Shown: piece after piece, positions 6,812 through 14,483 of the stretch
How the letters are laid out: every line of letters begins with the position of its first letter
Numbering within the stretch: position 1 is the first letter of the stretch
Assembly (NCBI GenBank): GCA_014379665.1
Contig: JACMLK010000044.1
Location: 1 to 14,483, forward strand
Reading direction: 5' to 3'
From: Saprospiraceae bacterium
Lineage (GTDB): Bacteria; Bacteroidota; Bacteroidia; Chitinophagales; Saprospiraceae
Length of the DNA: 14,483 bases
Made by a program: the position numbers and the translations under genes
The notes under the pieces: model-generated
Databases searched by the model: none
What the model saw: only the letters and a program-made list of their open reading frames with translations
Told to the model about the DNA's origin: nothing

Positions 6812-7543
6812 TTAAGATCGTTGTTTTTTACATTCATAAAGCAAAATACCAGCGGCTACTGACACATTGAGGGAATCAAAATCATTAAAAGAAGGTATCT
6901 TTATAACTTCATCTACTAATTCTAACACTTTATAGTGAAGTCCTTTGTCTTCAGCTCCCAGAATAATAGCTAAAGGTTCTTTCATATCAGATTTTTCAGG
7001 TTCAATCGAGTCCTTAAGACTTGTAGCCACTACCTTTAATCCGGAACTTTGAAGATTGCTTACCAAAGAGAGTAGACTTGATGTCCTGCAAACTGACAGT
7101 TTCAGAATGGCCCCGGCAGAAGTTTTAACGGTGTCTTCATTGATACTACCTGCAAAATTGCCTGAAATAATCAATGCATCCGCTCCAAAATAATACGCCG
7201 ACCTGGCTATTGCTCCAATATTTCTGACATCAGTCACCCCATCAAGTACTACAACCAAAGGTATTCTCCCCTGATCAAAAGCAGAGGAAATGATATCCTG
7301 AAATTCATAATATTTTATTGGCGAAATCATTGCGATGATGCCCTGATGTGCTTTATATTTGCTCAGTTCATTAAGCTTTATTTCAGGCACTTTGGCGAGA
7401 GGAACATTGGCAACCTTGCACAGGTTCCTGATTTTAATTTCATATTCTCCCCGTATATTGTTTAATACAAATACTTTTTCAATATCCAAACCTGCATCAA
7501 AAGCTTCGATCACTGCATTACGTCCGTAGATCAGGTCTGTCAT
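6812..7543 (-). CDS. rlmB: 23S rRNA (guanosine-2'-O-)-methyltransferase RlmB (SpoU/TrmH class)
   Basis: SAM-dependent 2'-O-methyltransferase of the SPOUT superfamily, predicted to modify the G2251-equivalent of 23S rRNA. The 243-residue protein has an L30e-like N-terminal substrate-binding domain (about 3-75, beginning YGRNAVIEAF). A trefoil-knot catalytic domain follows with motif 1 DVRNIGAIARSA (N108 and R114), motif 2 ILGAEDKGL (195-202) and motif 3 SLNVSVAAG (224-232). The N-terminal domain places it with group 3 (RlmB-like) proteins rather than short TrmH-like ones, but the exact target nucleotide is inferred. The ATG start is the only reasonable choice. It is divergent from the M36 peptidase gene and is followed by the TraB/GumN gene. 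No terminator is seen between them. Confidence 0.92.
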   Translation of the reverse strand: MTDLIYGRNAVIEAFDAGLDIEKVFVLNNIRGEYEIKIRNLCKVANVPLAKVPEIKLNELSKYKAHQGIIAMISPIKYYEFQDIISSAFDQGRIPLVVVLDGVTDVRNIGAIARSAYYFGADALIISGNFAGSINEDTVKTSAGAILKLSVCRTSSLLSLVSNLQSSGLKVVATSLKDSIEPEKSDMKEPLAIILGAEDKGLHYKVLELVDEVIKIPSFNDFDSLNVSVAAGILLYECKKQRS

Positions 7544-7732
7544 AAAAAAAGAATATTAATAATATACAAAGATGGAAATAAATCGATAATTCGTCGTTAA
7601 GAATACAATTTTATAGAAAACATAGTATTTAAGCCATTGTTTATTTAAATTTACGACCGATTTCAAAAAACAAGTGTTTTGTCATTGAAACAATAGCTAT
7701 CAATTACTTTTTATTAACTAAATTTATCATCC
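7544..7732. other. Divergent promoter region between rlmB and the M36 peptidase gene
   Basis: A 189-base AT-rich spacer that must hold both promoters. Toward the peptidase gene, TTTG (7678-7681) and TACTTTTT (7705-7712, one mismatch to TAnnTTTG) are 23 bases apart. Toward rlmB, the minus strand has CATCTTTG (7567-7574, one mismatch). Neither is strong, and no other structure stands out. Confidence 0.35.
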
Positions 7733-10700
7733 ATGTATCGGAATCATTTATTTCTTTTTTCAATATTGATATTGCACTCAAATTTGGTATTCAGCCAGGA
7801 TCTGACCAAACTGAATATAGCTTTAAAACATATAGAGCAGAATGCAAAAAATTGGAATATTCTTCCCGCTGATATTGAAAATTTGCAAATCAGCTCAGAA
7901 GTTACTTCAAATAAGGGTATCACGTATTTGTATCTAAATCAGACTTATGAAAACACACCTATTAGAAATGCAATAGCAACCATCGTTATTTCCAAAGATG
8001 GCCGGGTTGTTTCAGATGCGCATAATTTTGTACAGAACGTTAGTTCCAAAATCAATACAAACTCTTCCCGCATCACTCCCCAAACTGCTATTTTGAAAAG
8101 TGCGGAACATTTGGGGATTTCTTTAAAAACTCAACCTGAAATGAAAGCCCGGACTGATCAGGGTAAGTTAACACTTGAAATGCCGGAGTTTGTAAAGTCG
8201 GAGATAACCGCTCAACTTAAATATGATCTATTGGATAATAAATTAATCCTGGTATGGAATCTTAGTCTTGACATGAAGAAAAGTGCTGATTATTGGGATA
8301 TGAATATAGATGCCCTTACAGGTGGTTTTGTTTCCAAGCACAATTTTACTACATATTGTCAGCATCATAAAGATGCTTATGCAAGACATGATCATTGTGC
8401 CATAAACTCATTTAAAAAAATTAATAAGCAGATTCAGAGTGTTTCTGAGGTACTTGCTAACAGGACAGCGGCTACATATAATGTTTTTGCCCTGCCTGCA
8501 GAAAGCCCAAATCACGGTGTAAGAAATACGGTTTCGGATGATCAGTTTCCAGCCGTTTCTCCTTTTGGATGGCATGATACAGACGCCATTGAAGGTCCTG
8601 AATTTACATACACAAGGGGAAATAATGTATATGCATATCAGGATAAAGATGATGATGATGAGTCTGATAGTACGGATACAGAAGGAGGCGCAGGATTAAA
8701 TTTTGATTTCCCTATAGATCTGGACAACGATCCCAGACAAACTGCTGATGCATCTGTTACCAATTTGTTTTATATGGTAAATATGATACATGATGTGACA
8801 GCAACTTTAGGGTTTTCTGAAGAATTCGGAAATTTTCAACAAAGAAACTATTCAGGCAAAGCCGGTGATGGTGAAGGAGATTATGTACTTGCTCAGGCCT
8901 TTGATGGCATTACCCTTCATGAAGCAGGTGAAGACATCGTAAATGGCAACCCAACAAAAATTAACAACGCCAATTTCTCTACGCCAAATGATGGATTTAA
9001 CGGGCGAATGCAGATGTTTTTTTGGGATAATGAGGGAGGCGCTATATCTATTGATGCTCCCGAATCTATTAAGGGATTCATCCCCGAGTACGGAACCGGC
9101 CAGTTTGGGGCAGTAATTCCTGCCAATAATGAAACACCTATCAAGGGAAATGTTGCATTGGCCAGAGATGGCTCTACCAACCCTACGGCTGGCTGTAATT
9201 CATTAGTCAATGGCAGTGAAGTTTCCGGGAAAATAGCCTTAATTAACAGAGGCCTATGTGATTTCAGTAACAAAGTATATCGGGCACAACAAGCCGGAGC
9301 CATCGCAGCCATCATATGTAATATTGTAGGAGTAAGCGGAGGAAACGGCGAAGAATTAATTGGTATGGCAAGTGGATTGAATGGTGGTTTGGTAACTATT
9401 CCATCTATCTTTTTGAAAAAATCAGATTGTGATAAAATTCGTTTAGTGATTTCTAATGGAGGAGTCGTCACCATGACCTTTCAGGAAAGAGAAAGAGTTG
9501 GTGCTGAATATCTGGATGGAGCATTGGATAATGGTATAATAGCTCACGAATTTGGACACGGTATTTCAAACCGTCTTACCGGTGGCCGGCTTTCTTCCTC
9601 ATGTCTCACCAACGACGAACAGATGGGTGAAGGATGGAGTGATTTTTTTGCGCTGATCATGACCCATGAGCCAGGTGATCAAGGGTCTGACTCAAGAGGA
9701 ATAGGCACTTTTGCAGCTGCACAACAGATCACCGGTAGTGGCATAAGGAGATATCCTTATTCTACTGATATGAATAATAATCCACAAACCTTTGACCATA
9801 TTAAAGGTACGACATCTCCTCATGCTTTAGGGGAAGTCTGGACTGATGTGTTATGGGATATGTACTGGGCTTTTATTGACCGTTATGGTTATGACCCGGA
9901 TTGGAATAATGAAGAATCAGGTAATTATAAAGCAGCTTTTCTGGTCATAGAAGGAATGAAAATGCAACCGTGCAATCCTGGATTTATTCAAGGCAGAGAC
10001 GCTATAATTAAAGCAGATAAAGTACATCACAATGATGAAAATAAATGTCTGATCTGGAGTGTTTTCTCCAGAAGAGGGTTGGGATATTTTGCAGACGGTG
10101 GTAGTAAAGATGACAGGAATGATGGCACAGAAAATTTTGAGTCATTACCCACGTGTATTGAAAAGTTGAAAATCAGTAAAACATCAACTACATCAGTCAA
10201 TGCGGGTGATGTAATAGATGTGGAAATTAAAACCATAAATCATATACCATCTAGACAATCCAATGTAATCATTACTGATGAATTGCCGAATGGCCTTACT
10301 TATGTGACAGGTTCCGGAAATATACAGCCTGTTATAAACGGCAACCTACTCACTTTTGAATTAGGAGACATGGAGTATGAATCTGCGGTGAATATTACAT
10401 ATAAAGCCAAAACAAGTACAAACAATAAATCAGTACGTCTGGAATATGACAATTTTGATGGTGATATTACCTGGGATATTCAGAAAAATGAAGGAAGTGA
10501 AGACTGGCTTCCGAATTATGACAAATACAGGAGTCCTGAGACATCATGGTATATCATAAATGTACCTGCTGAAGTCGATGCGCTGTTAATTTCAACACCA
10601 TTCGAAATCTCAGGAACTAATCCTGTAATGAGAATCTGGCACCAATACAATACTCAGATTGGAAGCGATGGAGGTTTTATAGAAATTTCAACTGATAATG

Positions 10701-11338
10701 GGCCGTTCGAAATTATTAAATCAGATAAGTTCATCAGAAACAGTTACAATAGCCCGATAGCTTATGGAACGCTTGCCATTCCGGCTTTGGAAGGATTTAG
10801 TGGTAATTCGGGTGCAGAATGGATTGATTCTTATATAGATTTATCAGAATATACAGGGAAGACCATAGTCTTCAGGTTCAGATATGCAAGTGATGCTACA
10901 TTGGCGGCTACTGGTGAATTTACAGGTTGGTATATTGATGATTTTGAAATTTTGGATATTTACAAATATGTGTCCCAGGCTTGTATTGCTACTGAAGGAG
11001 GACAGGGAGAAAAAGAATGTACCGACGGCATAGAAACTTTTGTAAACAGCGAAGGTACAGTCAGTGCCGACAATCCGGATCCTGATTATTTTGCAGTATT
11101 ACTTACACCAAACCCTGCAAATGATTATGTCGTCATCAATGCTACATCTCCAACGAAAGTGAATGCCAATGTGGATGTAACCAATATTGATGGTAAAGTT
11201 GTTTACAAGGGTAAAATGAATATTGATGATAATGAAAGCAGCATGATAATCAATACAGCCGGACTTCCTGGTGGGGTATATTTTGTAAAAATACAATCAG
11301 GGGTATATTTCAACACCCAAAAATTAATCATTAGATAG
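7733..11338 (+). CDS. Secreted M36 (fungalysin-like) metallopeptidase with PA domain and T9SS sorting domain
   Basis: A 1201-residue extracellular zinc endopeptidase. In order: a Sec signal peptide (about 1-21, ending LVFSQ); FTP/PepSY-type propeptide (about 25-205); M36 catalytic region with a conserved NLFYMVNMIHD segment (344-354); an inserted PA (protease-associated) domain (about 446-583, with a C488-C509 pair); and the zinc site HEFGH (605-609) with catalytic E606 and third ligand E633 in GEGWSDFF. C-terminal to the protease come a DUF11-like Ig domain (about 812-895, DELPNGLTYV), a jelly-roll domain like those of immune-inhibitor-A proteases (about 902-1077, ending GWYIDDFEILD), and a T9SS type A sorting domain (about 1119-1201, LTPNPANDYV near its start and QKLIIR at the end). 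It should cross the outer membrane by T9SS and be cell-attached or released. A short acidic run (DKDDDDESD, 304-312) could bind calcium. It ends at a strong terminator. Confidence 0.95.
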   Translation: MYRNHLFLFSILILHSNLVFSQDLTKLNIALKHIEQNAKNWNILPADIENLQISSEVTSNKGITYLYLNQTYENTPIRNAIATIVISKDGRVVSDAHNFVQNVSSKINTNSSRITPQTAILKSAEHLGISLKTQPEMKARTDQGKLTLEMPEFVKSEITAQLKYDLLDNKLILVWNLSLDMKKSADYWDMNIDALTGGFVSKHNFTTYCQHHKDAYARHDHCAINSFKKINKQIQSVSEVLANRTAATYNVFALPAESPNHGVRNTVSDDQFPAVSPFGWHDTDAIEGPEFTYTRGNNVYAYQDKDDDDESDSTDTEGGAGLNFDFPIDLDNDPRQTADASVTNLFYMVNMIHDVTATLGFSEEFGNFQQRNYSGKAGDGEGDYVLAQAFDGITLHEAGEDIVNGNPTKINNANFSTPNDGFNGRMQMFFWDNEGGAISIDAPESIKGFIPEYGTGQFGAVIPANNETPIKGNVALARDGSTNPTAGCNSLVNGSEVSGKIALINRGLCDFSNKVYRAQQAGAIAAIICNIVGVSGGNGEELIGMASGLNGGLVTIPSIFLKKSDCDKIRLVISNGGVVTMTFQERERVGAEYLDGALDNGIIAHEFGHGISNRLTGGRLSSSCLTNDEQMGEGWSDFFALIMTHEPGDQGSDSRGIGTFAAAQQITGSGIRRYPYSTDMNNNPQTFDHIKGTTSPHALGEVWTDVLWDMYWAFIDRYGYDPDWNNEESGNYKAAFLVIEGMKMQPCNPGFIQGRDAIIKADKVHHNDENKCLIWSVFSRRGLGYFADGGSKDDRNDGTENFESLPTCIEKLKISKTSTTSVNAGDVIDVEIKTINHIPSRQSNVIITDELPNGLTYVTGSGNIQPVINGNLLTFELGDMEYESAVNITYKAKTSTNNKSVRLEYDNFDGDITWDIQKNEGSEDWLPNYDKYRSPETSWYIINVPAEVDALLISTPFEISGTNPVMRIWHQYNTQIGSDGGFIEISTDNGPFEIIKSDKFIRNSYNSPIAYGTLAIPALEGFSGNSGAEWIDSYIDLSEYTGKTIVFRFRYASDATLAATGEFTGWYIDDFEILDIYKYVSQACIATEGGQGEKECTDGIETFVNSEGTVSADNPDPDYFAVLLTPNPANDYVVINATSPTKVNANVDVTNIDGKVVYKGKMNIDDNESSMIINTAGLPGGVYFVKIQSGVYFNTQKLIIR

Positions 11339-11356
11339 TAAAAGCTATATTATTTG

Positions 11357-11400
11357 TAAAAAGGGAGGTTAAATAAAAAATAATCCTCCCTTTTTATTTT
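11357..11400 (+). terminator. Intrinsic terminator of the M36 peptidase gene
   Basis: The arms TAAAAAGGGAGG (11357-11368) and CCTCCCTTTTTA (11385-11396) are a perfect 12-base inverted repeat around a 16-base AT-rich loop, followed by further T residues. It lies 18 bases after the stop codon. The A-rich left arm and T-rich right arm would let it work in both directions, but the minus strand has no gene here. Confidence 0.9.
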
Positions 11401-11481
11401 TATTAATTCTTTATATATTAAATTTTCTCATTCTATTTGATGAAATTTGTCCCTTCTTAGAGCAGACTAACCATCATTCAA

Positions 11482-14400
11482 ATGATATACTTTTTTCATT
11501 CAGAAGGGGACATTATCTATGCAGTCCACTCAGACATTCACTTAACTTCTGAAAATATAAATAAATTAAAATGGTTATTTGGTGATGCTGATTTCACGGA
11601 TAAGTCAGAAATCAATGCTCCGTATATTGGACCCAGGACTGCCATGGTCACTCCGTGGAGTACCAATGCAGTGGAGATTACACGGAATATGGGTATTTTC
11701 GGGATTGAAAGAATAGAAAAATTTGTTGCCCTTACAAAAGATAACACCTCTTTTGACCCTATGTTATCTCAAAAATACGAACACCTCGATCAATTGATTT
11801 TCCAGCACAAATTAAAACCCGAAGATATCAGGGAGATTGGAAACATTAGTCAATACAACGAAGAGGAAGGATTGGCCCTGAGTGTTGAAGAGATTGATTA
11901 TCTCGAACAACTGTCTTTGCGTCTTCAAAGAAAGTTGACAGACTCAGAAGTATTCGGCTTCTCTCAGGTTAATTCAGAACACTGCCGCCACAAAATATTT
12001 AACGGGCAATATATTATTGATGGTAAAGTAAAATCCAAAACTTTATTTGCGCTAATAAAAAGTACTTCTCAGGCAAACCCAAATGATATAGTTTCTGCAT
12101 ATAAAGACAATGTAGCTTTTGTCAAAGGACCGCAAGTGGTTCAATTTGCTCCTGAACGCGGAGATGTGCCTACTTTTTATATTAGAAAATTATTTAATTC
12201 GGTACTTTCTCTTAAAGCAGAGACACATAATTTTCCTACTACTGTTGAACCATTTAATGGAGCAGCCACCGGATCCGGAGGGGAGATTCGTGACAGACTT
12301 GCAGGAGGCCAGGGGTCTTTGCCCCTTGCAGGTACCGCTGTGTACATGACTTCATATTCCAGAGTTGAACCAAACAGGGCATTTGAGGATAAAGTGTCAC
12401 CCAGAAGCTGGTTATATCAAACTCCGGTAGATATTCTGATCAAAGCATCAAATGGCGCATCTGATTTTGGCAATAAATTTGGTCAGCCACTAATAGCCGG
12501 ATCTGTATTGACATTTGAATATGAAGAAAATGAAAGAATACTGGGTTATGATAAGGTCATCATGCTGGCAGGAGGTGTGGGTTACGGAAAAATAGACCAG
12601 TCAAAAAAATTGAGTCCGGCAAAAGGAGATCAAATCGTTTTACTTGGAGGTGAAAACTACCGGATTGGTATGGGAGGGGCGGCGGTTTCTTCCGCAGACA
12701 CAGGAGCGTTTGGGTCTGGCATTGAATTAAATGCTATTCAAAGGTCTAATCCGGAGATGCAAAAAAGGGTTGCAAATGCCATAAGGGCACTTATTGAAAA
12801 CGATCAAAACCCAATTATTTCTATTCATGATCACGGTGCAGGTGGCCATTTGAATTGTTTTTCAGAACTGGTAGAAGAGTCGGGTGGAATCATAAATCTG
12901 GATGCCTTGCCCATTGGCGATCCTACGCTGTCCTACAAGGAGATTATAGGAAATGAATCTCAGGAACGTATGGGTTTGCTTGTCAGGAAGGATGATTTAG
13001 ATCTTGTGAATTCCATTGCTGACAGAGAGTGTGCCCCCATATTTACAGTTGGTAAAATAACCGGAGATCATCGGTTTGTATTCCATTCTGAAAAATCAGA
13101 TGCTCGCCCTATAGATTTAGACCTGAGTGATTTGTTTGGCAGTAGCCCGACATTTAAAATCACAGACCGTACAATTCTTTATAAATATAAAGAAATCGAT
13201 TATGATATCAATAAATTTTATATTTATCTCGAAGCGTTATTCCAGCTTGAAGCTGTAGCGTGCAAAGATTGGTTGACCAATAAAGTTGACCGGTGTGTAG
13301 GCGGACGTGTTGCCAAACAACAATGTACCGGACCTCTTCAGCTTCCATTAAATAATTGTGGTGTAATGGCACTGGATTATGAAAGTAACCACGGTATTGC
13401 CACATCAATCGGGCATTCACCGATAAGCGGCTTAATAGATCCTGTTGCAGGCAGCCGCAACAGCATTGCTGAAGCACTCAGCAATATCTTATGGGCGCCA
13501 CTTAAAGATGGCATTAAGAGCATTTCCCTTTCTGCAAACTGGATGTGGCCATGCAAAAACCCGGGAGAAGATGCCAGATTATATGCCGCAGTAGAGGCTT
13601 GCGCTACTTTTGCTATTGAATTGGGTATCAACATTCCAACAGGAAAAGATTCGTTGTCCATGAAGCAAAAATATGCTGATAAAGAAGTCATTGCTCCCGG
13701 TACAGTAATTATTTCGGCAGCGGGACATTGTGATGATATCACCAGGATAATCGAGCCGATTTTACATAAAGACGGGGGAAGTATTTTTTATATTAACATG
13801 TCAGGTGCCAGCCATGAGCTGGGAGGTTCATCATTTGCCCAGATAGTCAATAAAATAGGTCAAAAATGCCCTGATGTTACATCTGCGAACCAATTTAAAA
13901 AGACTTTTAACCTGTTGCAAAACCTGATTAAAGATAATGTGCTGTTAGCAGGACATGATATAGGCAGTGGAGGTTTAATTTCCACTTTACTGGAAATGTG
14001 TTTTGCACAATCAGACACAGGGGCAGTTATTGACCTTACGGCTATAGGTGAGTCTGATAGTGTAAAATTACTTTTTTCAGAAAATGTAGGTGTTGTTTTT
14101 CAGTTGGACAGGAGCAAAGAAGCATCTGCTATAGCATTGTTCAATAGTAACCAAATTTCAGTTTATAAGATAGGAGAAGCTCGGGAAAGCCATCATGTTC
14201 AAATTAAAAATTATACAGATAATTACACATTCGAAATTGGTAAATGGAGAGACATATGGTATAAAACTTCTTATCTTTTAGACATCAGACAGAGTGGTGT
14301 TGGAAAAGCAACAGAGCGATTTGAAAATTATAAAAATCAACCACTTCATTTTTCATTGCCATCGCAATTCACCGGCAAGATTCCATACTTTCAGCTTTCA

Positions 14401-14483
14401 AAACCAAAACCAAAAGCAGCCGTAATCAGAGAGAAAGGAAGTAATTCGGAAAGAGAACTTGCCAATGCTTTGTATCTCGCAGG
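11482..14483 (+). CDS. purL: Phosphoribosylformylglycinamidine synthase, large single-chain PurL (3' end beyond window)
   Basis: Catalyses the ATP- and glutamine-dependent conversion of FGAR to FGAM, the fourth step of purine synthesis, in the cytoplasm. The frame is open from the ATG for 1000 codons with no stop and then leaves the window. Large PurL proteins are about 1200-1300 aa, so roughly the last 230 residues are missing. Visible parts are the N-terminal PurS-like domain and linker (about 1-230, SEHCRH at 165-170), the first FGAM synthetase half with ETHNFPT (247-253), GSGGEIRDR (264-272) and HDHGAGGH (449-456), and the second half with GKDSLSMK (721-728) and GHDIGSGGL (824-832). The glutamine amidotransferase domain starts at about 977 (KAAVIREKGSNSERE), so the catalytic Cys, His and Glu cannot be checked. 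The gene is separated from the peptidase by a terminator and has only a weak -7-like box (TCTATTTG, 11432-11439) upstream. Confidence 0.97.
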   Translation, partial: MIYFFHSEGDIIYAVHSDIHLTSENINKLKWLFGDADFTDKSEINAPYIGPRTAMVTPWSTNAVEITRNMGIFGIERIEKFVALTKDNTSFDPMLSQKYEHLDQLIFQHKLKPEDIREIGNISQYNEEEGLALSVEEIDYLEQLSLRLQRKLTDSEVFGFSQVNSEHCRHKIFNGQYIIDGKVKSKTLFALIKSTSQANPNDIVSAYKDNVAFVKGPQVVQFAPERGDVPTFYIRKLFNSVLSLKAETHNFPTTVEPFNGAATGSGGEIRDRLAGGQGSLPLAGTAVYMTSYSRVEPNRAFEDKVSPRSWLYQTPVDILIKASNGASDFGNKFGQPLIAGSVLTFEYEENERILGYDKVIMLAGGVGYGKIDQSKKLSPAKGDQIVLLGGENYRIGMGGAAVSSADTGAFGSGIELNAIQRSNPEMQKRVANAIRALIENDQNPIISIHDHGAGGHLNCFSELVEESGGIINLDALPIGDPTLSYKEIIGNESQERMGLLVRKDDLDLVNSIADRECAPIFTVGKITGDHRFVFHSEKSDARPIDLDLSDLFGSSPTFKITDRTILYKYKEIDYDINKFYIYLEALFQLEAVACKDWLTNKVDRCVGGRVAKQQCTGPLQLPLNNCGVMALDYESNHGIATSIGHSPISGLIDPVAGSRNSIAEALSNILWAPLKDGIKSISLSANWMWPCKNPGEDARLYAAVEACATFAIELGINIPTGKDSLSMKQKYADKEVIAPGTVIISAAGHCDDITRIIEPILHKDGGSIFYINMSGASHELGGSSFAQIVNKIGQKCPDVTSANQFKKTFNLLQNLIKDNVLLAGHDIGSGGLISTLLEMCFAQSDTGAVIDLTAIGESDSVKLLFSENVGVVFQLDRSKEASAIALFNSNQISVYKIGEARESHHVQIKNYTDNYTFEIGKWRDIWYKTSYLLDIRQSGVGKATERFENYKNQPLHFSLPSQFTGKIPYFQLSKPKPKAAVIREKGSNSERELANALYLA

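Noticed and set aside
8641..8666. GAT-rich run in the peptidase gene as a possible tandem repeat
   Set aside because: It simply encodes the short acidic run in the catalytic domain; too short to be a repeat element.
8917..9474. 185-codon minus-strand open frame inside the M36 peptidase gene
   Set aside because: It lies fully within the PA-domain and catalytic coding region, which has clear protein motifs; the antisense translation shows no domain and is a shadow frame.
12119..12349. 76-codon plus-strand frame starting inside purL
   Set aside because: It is a different frame from purL, covers the conserved ETHNFPT and GSGGEIRDR coding, and is a shadow.
13208..13742. Antisense open frames of 89 and 121 codons within purL
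   Set aside because: purL is continuous and motif-rich across this region; the antisense products resemble nothing.

Overview
The window looks like chromosomal DNA of a member of the Bacteroidota. The DNA is AT-rich, there are almost no Shine-Dalgarno sequences, exact TAnnTTTG (-7 type) promoter boxes occur, and the secreted peptidase ends in a type IX secretion (T9SS) sorting domain, a signal largely confined to this phylum. A Saprospirales/Chitinophagales-like lineage is plausible, but I cannot fix it from the sequence alone.

Left part (1-4333, all minus strand). Transcription runs right to left through a TlpA/ResA-like membrane thioredoxin, then grpE, dnaJ, rlmD and a small conserved-looking protein of unknown function. 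The last four have short gaps (54, 22 and 3 bases) and look like one operon. It joins the DnaK co-chaperones GrpE and DnaJ to a 23S rRNA m5U methyltransferase and a 114-residue protein that is probably translationally coupled to it. dnaK is not in the window.

Middle part (4334-7732). A 342-base divergent spacer carries a TATATTTG box facing each way. To its right, plus-strand genes encode a plant-FatA/FatB-like acyl-ACP thioesterase and a YraN-family (UPF0102) nuclease-like protein. The end of yraN overlaps by 8 bases the end of a convergent gene for a TraB/GumN-family lipoprotein. That gene lies downstream of rlmB, a SpoU-class 23S rRNA 2'-O-methyltransferase gene. A 189-base divergent spacer follows.

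Right part (7733-14483, plus strand). A 1201-residue secreted fungalysin-type (M36) metallopeptidase has a propeptide, a PA-domain insert, a HEFGH zinc site, a DUF11-like Ig domain, a jelly-roll domain and a T9SS type A sorting domain. It ends at a strong intrinsic terminator. It is followed by purL (large, single-chain FGAM synthase), intact for 1000 codons and cut by the window edge just as its glutaminase domain begins.

Overall this is mostly core housekeeping DNA (protein folding, rRNA modification, fatty acid release, purine synthesis) plus one elaborate secreted protease. I found no mobile element, CRISPR array, tRNA, rRNA or defence cassette, and no evidence of a new multigene system. 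The points most worth a second look are the small rlmD-coupled protein, the paired 9-base repeats in front of grpE, the dnaJ leader hairpin, the Met-rich TraB/GumN lipoprotein and the build of the M36 protease.
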